Part shown: piece by piece, positions 49,402 through 57,651 of the stretch
Position numbering within the stretch: position 1 is the first letter of the stretch
Layout of the letters: each line of letters begins with the position of its first letter
NCBI GenBank assembly: GCA_017460835.1
Contig: JAFUAD010000026.1
Span: forward strand, 1-64,000
Direction of reading: 5' to 3'
Length of the DNA stretch: 64,000 nucleotides
Source of the DNA: Oscillospiraceae bacterium
GTDB taxonomy: Bacteria; Bacillota; Clostridia; Oscillospirales; Ruminococcaceae
Program-made: the position numbers and the translations under genes
Notes under the pieces: model-generated
Database searches by the model: none
Seen by the model: only the letters and a program-made list of their open reading frames with translations
What the model was told of the DNA's origin: nothing

Positions 49402-51573
49402 ATGAAACAGAACCGCGTTTTCTCCGCGCTGCTCACAGGCTGCGTCATGCTCGGCAGTCTGCCGCTGCTGACCGCCTCCGCCGGGAATTATACCCGTGTG
49501 GCGGTACACGATCCGTCGGTCGTAAAGACGCAGGACGGCAGTTATTTTATCATCGGGTCGCATCTTGGCGCGGCGCGCTCTGCCGATCTGATGAACTGGA
49601 CATCCGCCGCCAATTCCGACCGCGGCTCGACGGGAACGACCTTCTTCAACAACATTTACACCGATCTTGCGGTGCCGGAGAAATGGTCGAATACAACAGA
49701 CGGCTACGATCTTTCCGGCAATATGTGGGCGCCGGATATCATCTATAACACGGCAATGGGCAAATACTGCATGTATCTTTCCGTCAACGGGCAGGTGTGG
49801 AATTCGTCGGTCGTGCTGTGTACGGCGGACAGCATCGAGGGGCCGTATACCTATCAGGGGACGATCGTCTATTCCGGCTTTACGAACAACAGCGTGAACA
49901 ATGTGAACGATACCGATGTGCCGAAGGTGCTTGGGCATAACCCGGATATCAGCCGGTACCTCACAAACGGCGGCTGGAATGCCGCATACGGCACAAACGC
50001 GATCGACCCGGCGGTGTTTTATGACGAAACCGGCAGCCTGCACATGGTCTACGGCTCGTGGTTCGGCGGCATTTACATGCTGGAGCTCGACGAGCAGACC
50101 GGTCTGCGCGATTACAATGTGAAATATGAGACAAAGGCCAATGTCGCCGATGCCTACATGGGGCAGAAGATCGCGGGCGGCAACTATGTCTCCGGCGAGG
50201 GGCCGTATATCGAGTATATGAAGGCGCCGGGCGCGGAGAAGGGATACTACTATCTGTTCCTGTCCTACGGCTATTTCAACTCCAACGGCGGCTATAATAT
50301 GCGCATTTTCCGCAGCGAGAATCCGCAGGGGCCGTATACCGATCAGAACGGCAACAGCGCGATCTATCCCTCCGGCGCCGACAATATCGGCGGCACGACC
50401 GGCGAGCGCCTGATGAGCAATTATCAGTGGGCATGCAACGACCGCCCCTTCAAGGCGCAGGGACACAATTCCGCGCTGATGGACGATGACGGGAAGCTCT
50501 ATGTCATCTATCACACGAAATTCGACGATGCCTACGGCTTCCATGAGGTGCGTGTGCATCAGCTCATCATGAACGACGACGGCTGGATTACCGCCGCGCC
50601 GTATGAGTATTCCGGCGAATCGCTCTCGGATGCGGGACACACGGCGGCGGCCGTCACCGGCGAATACGATTTTATCTTCCACACGCTGAATCAGAAATTC
50701 GAGAACGAGAAATCTGCGGATGTCGAGAAGCCGCAGAGCATCTCCCTGAACGCGGACGGCACAGTCTCCGGCGCTGTGACCGGTACATGGGCAATGCGCA
50801 GCGGGACACCGTACATGAGCATCACCTTCAACAATGTCACCTACAAGGGCGCGTTTCTCGTGCAGGCGGATGAATCCGCCGCGATGACACAGCGCATGAC
50901 CTTCACGGCGACCGGCAACAATACCTGCGTCTGGGGCAGCAAAAAGGCGGCATATGACCGGGCGGCGGATGTTGTCGATCTGACGCCGCTGGAGAACGGC
51001 ACCTACACCTTGCAGAGTGTCAACAGCGGCTTGTACCTCAATACCAATGCCGCGCAGAGTGCCGAGCAGAACACCGACGCGGCAGTCTGGACGCTGAAGC
51101 AGACCGGCGACGGCTATTACACCGTGCAGAATGCGGCGGGCAAGGCGCTGACCGTGGAAAACGGCAGCGCGGATAACGGCGCGGATATTCTTCTGGCTGA
51201 CCTGAACGGCGGCACTGCGCAGAAATTCCGCATTGTGCAGGAGGGCGAGGGCGTGTATGCGCTGCTGACGGCTGCCTCCGGCAGCAAGGGCTGCGCGGAT
51301 GTGTATAACATCAGCACAGAGCCCGGCGCGAACATCTGCCAGTGGGAATACTGGGGCGGCGACGGGCAGAAATACCGGATTGTCCCGGCAAAGGCAGCAG
51401 CCGGCGATGTCAATGCGGACGGGCAGACCGACAGGGCGGATGCGCTTGCTCTTCAGCGGTATCTGCTGACGCTGGAAACCGCGCTCCCGGATCCGCAGGC
51501 AGCGGATGTCAACGGCGACGGCAGACTGACCGGCGAGGATCTGACCATGCTGAAACGGAGCCTGCTGCAATAA
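49402..51573 (+). CDS. secreted GH43 arabinanase-like enzyme with ricin-type CBM and dockerin
   Basis: 723 residues. A signal peptide (1-~27) leads to a GH43 propeller (~28-430) with catalytic acids in AVHDPSVV, TNAIDPAVFY and SGEGPYIEY, typical of endo-arabinanases. A GH43 C-terminal beta domain (~430-525), a ricin-like beta-trefoil (~525-660, GTYTLQSVNSGLYL) and a dockerin (~664-723: DVNADGQTDRAD, DVNGDGRLTGED) follow. It probably cleaves arabinan while held in a cellulosome. It complements the debranching GH43 enzyme at 9-10.7 kb. Confidence 0.9.
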   Translation: MKQNRVFSALLTGCVMLGSLPLLTASAGNYTRVAVHDPSVVKTQDGSYFIIGSHLGAARSADLMNWTSAANSDRGSTGTTFFNNIYTDLAVPEKWSNTTDGYDLSGNMWAPDIIYNTAMGKYCMYLSVNGQVWNSSVVLCTADSIEGPYTYQGTIVYSGFTNNSVNNVNDTDVPKVLGHNPDISRYLTNGGWNAAYGTNAIDPAVFYDETGSLHMVYGSWFGGIYMLELDEQTGLRDYNVKYETKANVADAYMGQKIAGGNYVSGEGPYIEYMKAPGAEKGYYYLFLSYGYFNSNGGYNMRIFRSENPQGPYTDQNGNSAIYPSGADNIGGTTGERLMSNYQWACNDRPFKAQGHNSALMDDDGKLYVIYHTKFDDAYGFHEVRVHQLIMNDDGWITAAPYEYSGESLSDAGHTAAAVTGEYDFIFHTLNQKFENEKSADVEKPQSISLNADGTVSGAVTGTWAMRSGTPYMSITFNNVTYKGAFLVQADESAAMTQRMTFTATGNNTCVWGSKKAAYDRAADVVDLTPLENGTYTLQSVNSGLYLNTNAAQSAEQNTDAAVWTLKQTGDGYYTVQNAAGKALTVENGSADNGADILLADLNGGTAQKFRIVQEGEGVYALLTAASGSKGCADVYNISTEPGANICQWEYWGGDGQKYRIVPAKAAAGDVNADGQTDRADALALQRYLLTLETALPDPQAADVNGDGRLTGEDLTMLKRSLLQ

Positions 51574-51609
51574 TCCGGCGATGTTTTTTGGCTCCAAGCT
51601 CCCGAAGGC

Positions 51610-51638
51610 TTGACTTTTTTCCTGATTTATGGTAAACT
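51610..51638 (+). promoter_or_regulatory. promoter of the riboswitch-oadB transcript
   Basis: TTGACT (51610-51615), 17-bp spacer, TAAACT (51633-51638), placing the start site just before the aptamer. Confidence 0.7.
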
Positions 51639-51645
51639 GATATCA

Positions 51646-51756
51646 ATAAAAGGGAGTAGCCGGCAGCGGCTCCGCAGGAGACCTGCTGTCTTTCGGGACG
51701 CCATACCCGACTGCCGATGCGCAGTCCGACCGAAAATTAAACGGCAAGACTTTTAT
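51646..51756 (+). ncRNA. yybP-ykoY riboswitch (Mn2+ sensor)
   Basis: The leader begins ATAAAAGGGAGTAGC and ends GGCAAGACTTTTAT, with ATAAAAG and CTTTTAT forming P1. The GGGAGTAGC and GCAAGAC elements at these positions are the hallmark of yybP-ykoY RNAs, which bind Mn2+. Between them are a CGGCAGC.../GCTG-containing arm and a CGGGACGCCATACCCG arm. The 3' strand of P1 is shared with the terminator that follows, so ligand binding should permit transcription of the downstream genes. Confidence 0.8.
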
Positions 51757-51796
51757 CGCGGCAGATGCACCGTCTGCGGCGGTAAAAGTCTTTTTT
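51746..51796 (+). terminator. riboswitch expression platform terminator
   Basis: AAGACTTTTA (51746-51755) pairs with TAAAAGTCTT (51783-51792), with an inner GCAGA/TCTGC stem, and ends in a T-run. It competes with P1 of the aptamer. Confidence 0.88.
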
Positions 51797-51828
51797 CATC
51801 CGCATCAGAAAGGGAAGGAATCAGCTTT

Positions 51829-52959
51829 ATGGAAGTTCTGTATCAAAACCTTTTGAATCTTGACTGGAGGATGATCGTCATGTGGGCGATCGGCGGCATT
51901 CTGATCTGGCTTGCGATCAAAAAGGACATGGAGCCGACCTTGCTGCTGCCGATGGGCTTCGGCGCGATTCTCGTGAATCTGCCGCTCTCGGGCGCAGTTT
52001 CGCATTACCTCTCGGACGGCTCGCTCGACGGAGAGGCGGGGCCGCTCTCGGTGCTCTACGATGCCGGCATCGCAAATGAGCTCTTTCCGCTGATTTTGTT
52101 TATCGGCATCGGCGCGATGATCGACTTCGGGCCGCTGCTTTCCAATCCGGTGCTGATGCTCTTCGGCGCGGCGGCACAGTTCGGCATCTTCTTTACGCTC
52201 TGCACGGCCTCGATGTTCTTTGACCTCAAGGATGCGGCATCCATCGCGGTCATCGGCGCCGCCGACGGCCCGACCTCCATTGTCGTCGGGCAGAAGCTGC
52301 AATCGGGGTATATCGGCGCGATCATGGTGGCCGCGTATTCGTACATGGCGCTCGTTCCGATCATTCAGCCGCCGATCATCAAGCTGCTGACGACGAAAAA
52401 AGAGCGCATGATCCGCATGGAATACACCCAGAAGCCGGTCTCCAAGACCACGCGCATCCTGTTCCCGATCTGCATTACGATCATCGCGGGGCTGATCGCA
52501 CCGGCTTCCGTTGCGCTGGTCGGCTTCCTGATGTTCGGCAATCTGATCCGCGAGTGCGGCGTGATGGACAGCCTTTCCGAGACCGCACAGAAGGTGCTCG
52601 CAAATCTGGTCACGATCTTCCTCGGCATCACCATCGCATCGCAGATGCAGGCGGATAAATTCCTACAGCTCAATACGCTGCTGATTCTGGGGCTCGGTCT
52701 GGTGGCATTCATTTTCGACACCGCAGGCGGCGTGATCTTCGCAAAAATCCTCAATCTGTTCCTGAAGAAAAAAATCAATCCGATGATCGGCGCTGCGGGC
52801 ATTTCCGCATTCCCGATGTCCGGCAGAGTGGTGCATAAGATGGCGCTCAAGGAGGACCCGACCAATTTCATTCTGATGCAGGCGACCGGCGTCAATGTCT
52901 CCGGTCAGATCGCATCCGTGATTGCCGGCGGACTGATTCTGAGCTTTTTCCTGCACTGA
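51829..52959 (+). CDS. oadB: Na+-translocating decarboxylase beta subunit (OadB/GcdB family)
   Basis: 376 residues from the ATG at 51829 (GGGAAGGAA upstream). About ten membrane segments and the conserved GAADGPTSI (~145) and GAAGISAFPMSGRVVHKMA (~318-336) motifs identify the membrane subunit. It couples decarboxylation of a biotin-bound carboxyl group to Na+ export. The catalytic alpha subunit and biotin carrier are not adjacent. Control by a Mn2+ riboswitch is unusual for this family and could hint at a different transport role. A gamma-like subunit follows. Confidence 0.9.
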   Translation: MEVLYQNLLNLDWRMIVMWAIGGILIWLAIKKDMEPTLLLPMGFGAILVNLPLSGAVSHYLSDGSLDGEAGPLSVLYDAGIANELFPLILFIGIGAMIDFGPLLSNPVLMLFGAAAQFGIFFTLCTASMFFDLKDAASIAVIGAADGPTSIVVGQKLQSGYIGAIMVAAYSYMALVPIIQPPIIKLLTTKKERMIRMEYTQKPVSKTTRILFPICITIIAGLIAPASVALVGFLMFGNLIRECGVMDSLSETAQKVLANLVTIFLGITIASQMQADKFLQLNTLLILGLGLVAFIFDTAGGVIFAKILNLFLKKKINPMIGAAGISAFPMSGRVVHKMALKEDPTNFILMQATGVNVSGQIASVIAGGLILSFFLH

Positions 52960-52974
52960 GAAGGAGGGGTCACA

Positions 52975-53142
52975 ATGTATCTGACTGCTGCATTTGAACC
53001 GATGAATTTTGTGGACAACCTGCGGTATATGGGGCTCGGCATGCTCGGCATCTTTGCGGTCATCGGCGTCATCATGCTGCTGACGGTCGTGCTCAATGCC
53101 GTCACGAAGCCGAAGGATGACCGGGATGACAAAAAGCAGTAA
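52975..53142 (+). CDS. small OadG-like membrane subunit
   Basis: 55 residues, from the ATG after AAGGAGGGG. One membrane helix (~21-43, LGMLGIFAVIGVIMLLTVVL) is followed by a short charged tail (KPKDDRDDKKQ). Position and form match gamma subunits that tether the alpha and beta subunits of Na+-translocating decarboxylases. It is shorter than typical OadG. Confidence 0.7.
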   Translation: MYLTAAFEPMNFVDNLRYMGLGMLGIFAVIGVIMLLTVVLNAVTKPKDDRDDKKQ

Positions 53143-53152
53143 GGAGAACGAA

Positions 53153-53974
53153 ATGGCTGAAAAGAACACACTGCAAAAGCTCGAATCGCCGGCAGAGCCC
53201 GAAAAACCGGAGGAGGGCTTTGTTCCCTATGCTGCCGAGGCCGCCGCAGAGGAAAAAAGCGGAAGAAAGCACAAAAAGCTGATTCTGATTCCGCTGATTC
53301 TGCTCTCGGTGATTGCGCTGGCGGCCGGTGTGCTGCTGCTGCTGACGCGGTTCAACCGCTATCATTCCGTAATGAAGAATCTGAAATTTGATTACCGCGC
53401 CGAGGAAATTCCCGGCGGGCGAGAGGGCGTTGAGCAGGGTGCGCGGTCGATCGCGCTCGCAGACCGGATCGGCAGTCAGCCGGTGCGCGTGAAGGCTGCG
53501 GTGTATCTGCTCGATGACAACGGCAAAACCGATCAGACCGTTCTGGAATACAACTACCTGAGCAGCATGGGGCTGACACAGCTCAAAACGGTTTCCTCCG
53601 CCGCATCGTCGATCCGCTCGCAGACAACGGAGCTACGGACAAAGGGCGAGGGCTATGAAACGCTGGAGGACGGGGAATGGAAGCCCGCGGAAAAGGGCTA
53701 TATCCCGCCGCTGTACGATTATTTCTTCGAGGTTCGCTCGCATAACAATATCACGATCGGCTGCTATGATACCTATGAAACACAGGTCGGCGGAAAGGAT
53801 TACATCTGCGAGATCTGGCTTATTGACGAGCAGATCGGGGATACGGTGCAGTATGATACCGTTTACCGCTATTACGACGGCGAAAGCCTTGCGGGTGTCA
53901 TTGTCCTGCGCGATTCCGACAACTGGAAGGAAGTCTTTGATATTCAGTCCTATGAGATCAACCCGGCGCTGTAA
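53153..53974 (+). CDS. membrane-anchored extracellular protein of unknown function
   Basis: 273 residues from the ATG at 53153, right after AAGGAG. A Glu/Lys-rich cytoplasmic N-terminus (~1-40), one membrane helix (~42-63, LILIPLILLSVIALAAGVLLLL) and an extracellular region with alternating beta strands follow. I recognise no family. It lies 11 bp after the OadG-like gene, so it belongs to the riboswitch-controlled operon and may be a partner of that complex. Confidence 0.65.
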   Translation: MAEKNTLQKLESPAEPEKPEEGFVPYAAEAAAEEKSGRKHKKLILIPLILLSVIALAAGVLLLLTRFNRYHSVMKNLKFDYRAEEIPGGREGVEQGARSIALADRIGSQPVRVKAAVYLLDDNGKTDQTVLEYNYLSSMGLTQLKTVSSAASSIRSQTTELRTKGEGYETLEDGEWKPAEKGYIPPLYDYFFEVRSHNNITIGCYDTYETQVGGKDYICEIWLIDEQIGDTVQYDTVYRYYDGESLAGVIVLRDSDNWKEVFDIQSYEINPAL

Positions 53975-53989
53975 TTTGGCAAAATGCAA

Positions 53990-54026
53990 ATAAAAAGTCG
54001 GAACCCTGCCGCCTGTGCAGGGTTCC
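53990..54026 (-). terminator. terminator between convergent genes
   Basis: Perfect stem GGAACCCTGC/GCAGGGTTCC. On the minus strand it is followed by GACTTTTTATTT, so it mainly ends the cohesin-dockerin gene. Confidence 0.82.
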
Positions 54027-54043
54027 GTTTGTATCAGGGGTAT

Positions 54044-55291
54044 TCAGAGCAGCCATTTCAACAGCAGCGACAGGTCATCCATCCGGATGATATTGTCATC
54101 GTTGCAGTCCGCCTGACCGGTATCAAAGAGCAGATTGTCGCCGGTTTCGGTGAGATACCGCGCAAGCCGCACCGCATCCAGAATTTCAAGCCTGCCGTTG
54201 ACATCCACATCGCCCTTGCGCGGCGGGGCAGGCTCGCTGACCGTGACGGTAAAGGAGGTCTCGCAGTTGTTTGTCCGGACATAGATCTGATAGCTGCCCG
54301 CCCGTGTGCTGTCAAATGCCGAGGCATCCACCCAGTCCGGATGCTGCGTTAGCTGTTCATTCTGAAGCCGCCAGAATTTGCCGTTCAGGAAGCCGCTGCC
54401 GGAGACCGTCGCGCCGGTCAGGTCAAGCGTCTCGCCGATCTCATAAGCAGTCTTGTCCGGCTGGCTGTTGATCCGGAGATTGCCGAAGGTCCAGCCGGAG
54501 GTCGATGAAACGGTCGTTGTGACCTCAGGCGGTTCGGTATCCGTTGTCGTCGTGGTTGTGGCCGTGGAGGTCGTGGTGGTCGTAGTAGTTGTCGTAGTCG
54601 TCGTGGTAGTTGATGTTGTCGTGGTGGTTGATGTTGTCGTGGTGGTTGTGGTTGATGTTGTCGTGGAGGTGGTTGTTGTCGTGGTGGAGGTGGTTGTGGA
54701 TGTTGTGGTGCTGGTCGTAGAGCTCGAACCGGAGGGCGTCCCGCCGACTGTGACGCTGATCGAACCGTTTTCCCGCCAGTATGCGAGGGGGTCTCTGTTC
54801 TTATCCGTGAGCTGCGTAACCGAGACGCCGAGCGAATAGACCTTGCCGGTCTGCGCATCGGACGGCACGAGGAAATAGAAGGTTCCGATCGCGCCGTTTG
54901 CCGTGGAATTGGCGCTGCCGGAGACGGTAAAGCTGACCTGATTGCCCGAGGCATTGCCGGTGACGGTGCTGCTCCAGCCGGAATATGCCGAATCGAGCTG
55001 AAAGCGCGGGCCGCCGGAATATGCGTCCGTCAGCGGCGTGAGCCCGGCGGTGTAGGCAATCGTGACCGAGCAGCAGGCAAAGCCCTCGTTGTTGTTCGCG
55101 TAGACCGTAACCGGGATCTCCTCGCCGGCGGCAGCGTAATAGCTGTTGACGTAGATGCCGATGACATCCTCATCCGGTGCGTTGGATTGCATCGTGTAAG
55201 CCGCGGTCTCAAGAAGTGTCCCGAATGTCAGATTCGGCAGGATCATGCAGACCGACAGACCGGCCGCAATGATTTTCTGCAATGCTCTCAT
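54044..55291 (-). CDS. cohesin-dockerin adaptor scaffoldin (ScaC-like)
   Basis: 415 residues. After a signal peptide (1-~31) a single cohesin domain spans ~42-180 (VNSYYAAAGEEIPVTVYANN, then ACCSVTIAYTAGL and GAIGTFYFLVP). A Thr/Ser linker (~188-250), an immunoglobulin-like Big_3 domain (~265-350) and a C-terminal dockerin (~355-415: GDVDVNGRLEILDAVR, DCNDDNIIRMDDLSL) follow. One cohesin plus one dockerin is the plan of the R. flavefaciens adaptor ScaC, which changes the enzyme specificity of a larger scaffoldin. It stands alone with a consensus promoter. Confidence 0.82.
   Translation of the reverse strand: MRALQKIIAAGLSVCMILPNLTFGTLLETAAYTMQSNAPDEDVIGIYVNSYYAAAGEEIPVTVYANNNEGFACCSVTIAYTAGLTPLTDAYSGGPRFQLDSAYSGWSSTVTGNASGNQVSFTVSGSANSTANGAIGTFYFLVPSDAQTGKVYSLGVSVTQLTDKNRDPLAYWRENGSISVTVGGTPSGSSSTTSTTTSTTTSTTTTTTSTTTSTTTTTTTSTTTTTSTTTTTTTTTTTTTTSTATTTTTTDTEPPEVTTTVSSTSGWTFGNLRINSQPDKTAYEIGETLDLTGATVSGSGFLNGKFWRLQNEQLTQHPDWVDASAFDSTRAGSYQIYVRTNNCETSFTVTVSEPAPPRKGDVDVNGRLEILDAVRLARYLTETGDNLLFDTGQADCNDDNIIRMDDLSLLLKWLL
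54537..54722 (-). repeat. Thr/Ser linker-coding repeat tract
   Basis: ACN-rich tract on the minus strand encoding T-S-T-T units between the cohesin and Ig-like domains. It resembles the tract in the LPQTG protein but has interspersed Ser codons. Confidence 0.88.
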
Positions 55292-55349
55292 GTCAGATTA
55301 GCCCCTCTCGTTGTTTGTATTCGGGAATTACCCGAAACTATACAATTCT

Positions 55350-55378
55350 ATTATAACATATGATGTTGCTTTTGTCAA
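55350..55378 (-). promoter_or_regulatory. consensus promoter of the cohesin-dockerin gene
   Basis: On the minus strand TTGACA (55378-55373), 17-bp spacer, TATAAT (55355-55350). Confidence 0.88.
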
Positions 55379-55423
55379 TTCTTTCCAGATAAAATTTTCC
55401 GGATTATTTTTCCTCCGTGTGAT

Positions 55424-55449
55424 ATTTTGCCCCGCAGAGTTGTTATATA
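55424..55449 (+). promoter_or_regulatory. candidate ECF-type promoter of sigma/anti-sigma pair 2
   Basis: GTGTGATATTTTG and, 14 bp on, TATATA (55444-55449). It shares spacing and bases with the element before sigma pair 1. Confidence 0.4.
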
Positions 55450-55486
55450 TATGAGATCTCAAAAAAGCAGAAGGGAGGCGGATGCG

Positions 55487-55960
55487 ATGACCCGTGACGA
55501 AATGGGCGCGCTCTACGATCAATACAGCGGAACGGTCTATCGCGTTGCGCTGTCCTATTGCCGGAATGTGCAGGATGCAGAGGATGTGATGCAGGAGGTG
55601 TTCCTCAAGCGGTTCACGCTCGACCGCAGCTTCCCCGATGAGGGGCAGGAGAAGGCGTGGCTGATCCGCATGACCGTGAACCGCTGCAAGAATCTGCTGA
55701 AGGCGATCAAGCGGAGGCGGGGTGTCCCGCTCGAGGATGCCGCCGGGCTCTGTGTGAATGACGAGGAAACCGGCATCTGGGAGGCGGTGGCGTCGCTGCC
55801 CGCAAAATACCGGCTTGTCATCCGGCTTTATTACGGCGAGGGGTATTCCGTCGGCGAGATCGCCGCCATGCTCCGGCGCTCGGAAACCGCCGTCCAGACG
55901 CAGCTTTACCGCGCGCGCAGGCTGCTGAAGGACATACTCGGAGAGGAGGTCACACCATGA
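55487..55960 (+). CDS. ECF RNA polymerase sigma factor 2
   Basis: 157 residues from the ATG at 55487 (GAAGGGAGG upstream; earlier in-frame starts lie in the promoter). Region 2: YCRNVQDAEDVMQEVFLKRF. Region 4: LVIRLYYGEGYSVGEIAAMLRRSE with QTQLYRARRLLKDIL. Paired by a 4-bp overlap with a DUF4179-like anti-sigma gene, the standard arrangement for this ECF group in Clostridia. Confidence 0.92.
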   Translation: MTRDEMGALYDQYSGTVYRVALSYCRNVQDAEDVMQEVFLKRFTLDRSFPDEGQEKAWLIRMTVNRCKNLLKAIKRRRGVPLEDAAGLCVNDEETGIWEAVASLPAKYRLVIRLYYGEGYSVGEIAAMLRRSETAVQTQLYRARRLLKDILGEEVTP

Positions 55961-57000
55961 AAAATATGCAGCTTTACCGTGAGATTTCCGCAAGGGTCAG
56001 ACCCCGTGCGGCTTGCAGGGAGGAGATTTTAACCGTGGCAGAGGATATGCAGAGCAAAAAGCGCCGCCCCGTGATGCGAAGAATTTGCATCGGGCTGGCA
56101 GCGGCAGCGGTCGCGCTCACAGGTACCGTCGTTGCAGTCGGTGCTGCGAATGACTGGAATTATCAGCGCATCTTTACAAAGTATTACAGTGAAAAGACAG
56201 GAACGCAGGTTCAGTATGACTTCAGCAATATCGGAATGGATATCAATGAATCTGTTGTACTTCCAACCGGAACGCTGACGGTGGAATCTGCATTGGTAAC
56301 GCCCTATGCAGTTTGTCTGAGCTGGAATTTTGCCCCGAATGAAACGGTTACGCTCAGCGATACGGATTCATGGATCAGCATTGTCAATTGCTTTGGTACG
56401 GATCACAACGCGCAGGGAGTTGGCCAGGCAGACGGTACATTCGATGAACAAGGGGTCTGTCATTTCACAGCCAATCTGATCAGCGTCGGCGATCCGTTTG
56501 CAGGCAGCTCGATCCGGGCATATTTTATTGTGAGCCAAATCCCGTCGGATACCGAGACCGGTATTACGCAAGTAAAAATGGAGGAGGACAATTATATCAT
56601 GCTGGAGTTCAGCGGAAGCACAGAACCCGGGCTTGAAAAATCGGAGACCTCCGTTCACCTGACGGAATGTGCAGTAAAGCCGTGCGATGCCGACTATATT
56701 TCTGTATCTCCGCTGGCGGTGATTCTGGCGGATGAATACGGTTCTGCGGTTCAGTTTACTCCGGGAGATGCAATGGGAACAGATCTGATGGAAACCCCGT
56801 GCACCGTCACAGCAGTTTATGCAGACGGCACGGAGCTTTCTCCGGAAACCGTGAATTACAGTACCTTGATTTATACCTATAATTCGGAGGACCCTGCGGA
56901 TATCAAGGGTCAGCGGTTCTATCTTGTATTCAAGAAGCCGCTCGAAACTGAGAATCTTGTCGCCGTCCGTATTAACGGCACCGAGGTTCCGCTAACGTAA
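55957..57000 (+). CDS. DUF4179-like anti-sigma membrane protein 2
   Basis: 347 residues. A short cytoplasmic N-terminus (~1-42) that would hold the sigma factor, a membrane helix (~45-66, ICIGLAAAAVALTGTVVAVGA) and the extracellular region starting NDWNYQRIFTKYY are typical of DUF4179 anti-sigma factors. A long beta-rich sensor domain follows. It keeps ECF sigma factor 2 inactive until an outside signal is sensed. The ligand is unknown. Confidence 0.8.
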   Translation: MKNMQLYREISARVRPRAACREEILTVAEDMQSKKRRPVMRRICIGLAAAAVALTGTVVAVGAANDWNYQRIFTKYYSEKTGTQVQYDFSNIGMDINESVVLPTGTLTVESALVTPYAVCLSWNFAPNETVTLSDTDSWISIVNCFGTDHNAQGVGQADGTFDEQGVCHFTANLISVGDPFAGSSIRAYFIVSQIPSDTETGITQVKMEEDNYIMLEFSGSTEPGLEKSETSVHLTECAVKPCDADYISVSPLAVILADEYGSAVQFTPGDAMGTDLMETPCTVTAVYADGTELSPETVNYSTLIYTYNSEDPADIKGQRFYLVFKKPLETENLVAVRINGTEVPLT

Positions 57001-57022
57001 CTGACAACATCCTCCATACAGA

Positions 57023-57060
57023 AGCCGCACACTGTTGTGATGACACAGTGTGCGGCTGTT
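57023..57060 (+). terminator. terminator after sigma pair 2
   Basis: 13-bp stem AGCCGCACACTGT/ACAGTGTGCGGCT with a 9-nt loop, followed by GTTTGG (short T-run). Confidence 0.75.
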
Positions 57061-57092
57061 TGGCTTGGATTCTGCTTTTTCTCCGTTTCCCA

Positions 57093-57121
57093 TTGCGTTT
57101 TCCGCCGTAATATGTTATAAT
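57093..57121 (+). promoter_or_regulatory. promoter of the lipoprotein gene
   Basis: TTGCGT (57093-57098), 17-bp spacer, TATAAT (57116-57121). Confidence 0.7.
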
Positions 57122-57177
57122 AAAGCCACACCGGCCCGATTGCGGCGGGAATCGAAAAAAAAACGGAGGAAACAGAA

Positions 57178-57513
57178 ATGATGAAAAAAAGAATTGCGGT
57201 TTTGCTGACGGGACTTCTGATGCTGTTTGCGATGGCAGCCTGCGGGAGCAAGGATAAAAAGCCGCATCTCAGGGGAACCTACAAGGAGGTCTCTGCCATC
57301 TCGACCGGCTCGATCACCTTCAAGAGCGATACGGAAATGGAGTTCACCTTCCTCGATATCAGCAAGCTCACCGTTTCCGGTACCTATGAGCTCACCGACG
57401 GCAAGCTGTATATGCACTATTCCATTCTCGGAATCCCCTCAAACCCGAGCTATACCTTCTCGCAGAAGGGCAATTCCATCTACCTCGACGGCACCGAATA
57501 CCGGAAGGAATGA
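57178..57513 (+). CDS. small lipoprotein of unknown function
   Basis: 111 residues. The signal peptide KKRIAVLLTGLLMLF ends in a lipobox (AMAAC), so Cys ~21 becomes lipid-modified and the protein sits on the outer membrane face. The remainder (~85 residues) alternates charged and aromatic residues in beta-strand fashion (GSITFKSDTEMEFTFLDI, TVSGTYELTDGKLYMHY) and may bind a ligand. A homologue cannot be named. Monocistronic. Confidence 0.7.
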   Translation: MMKKRIAVLLTGLLMLFAMAACGSKDKKPHLRGTYKEVSAISTGSITFKSDTEMEFTFLDISKLTVSGTYELTDGKLYMHYSILGIPSNPSYTFSQKGNSIYLDGTEYRKE

Positions 57514-57564
57514 CCGCATTTGCGCGGGATTTCCTGCCCGATCTGAAAAATATTGCCGCAGGGC

Positions 57565-57593
57565 TTGCAAAATTGCGGCGGATATGGTATAAT
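57565..57593 (+). promoter_or_regulatory. promoter of the phosphoribosyltransferase-like gene
   Basis: TTGCAA (57565-57570), 17-bp spacer, TATAAT (57588-57593). Confidence 0.78.
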
Positions 57594-57651
57594 ACTATAT
57601 GAAATTCCGGCAGGGCGATGCTTTGCCGCAGGGAGGTCTGAGGATAGTTCT

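Noticed and set aside
49267..51597. 776-codon minus-strand frame opposite the GH43-ricin-dockerin gene
   Set aside because: Shadow of a GC-rich gene; no recognisable domain.
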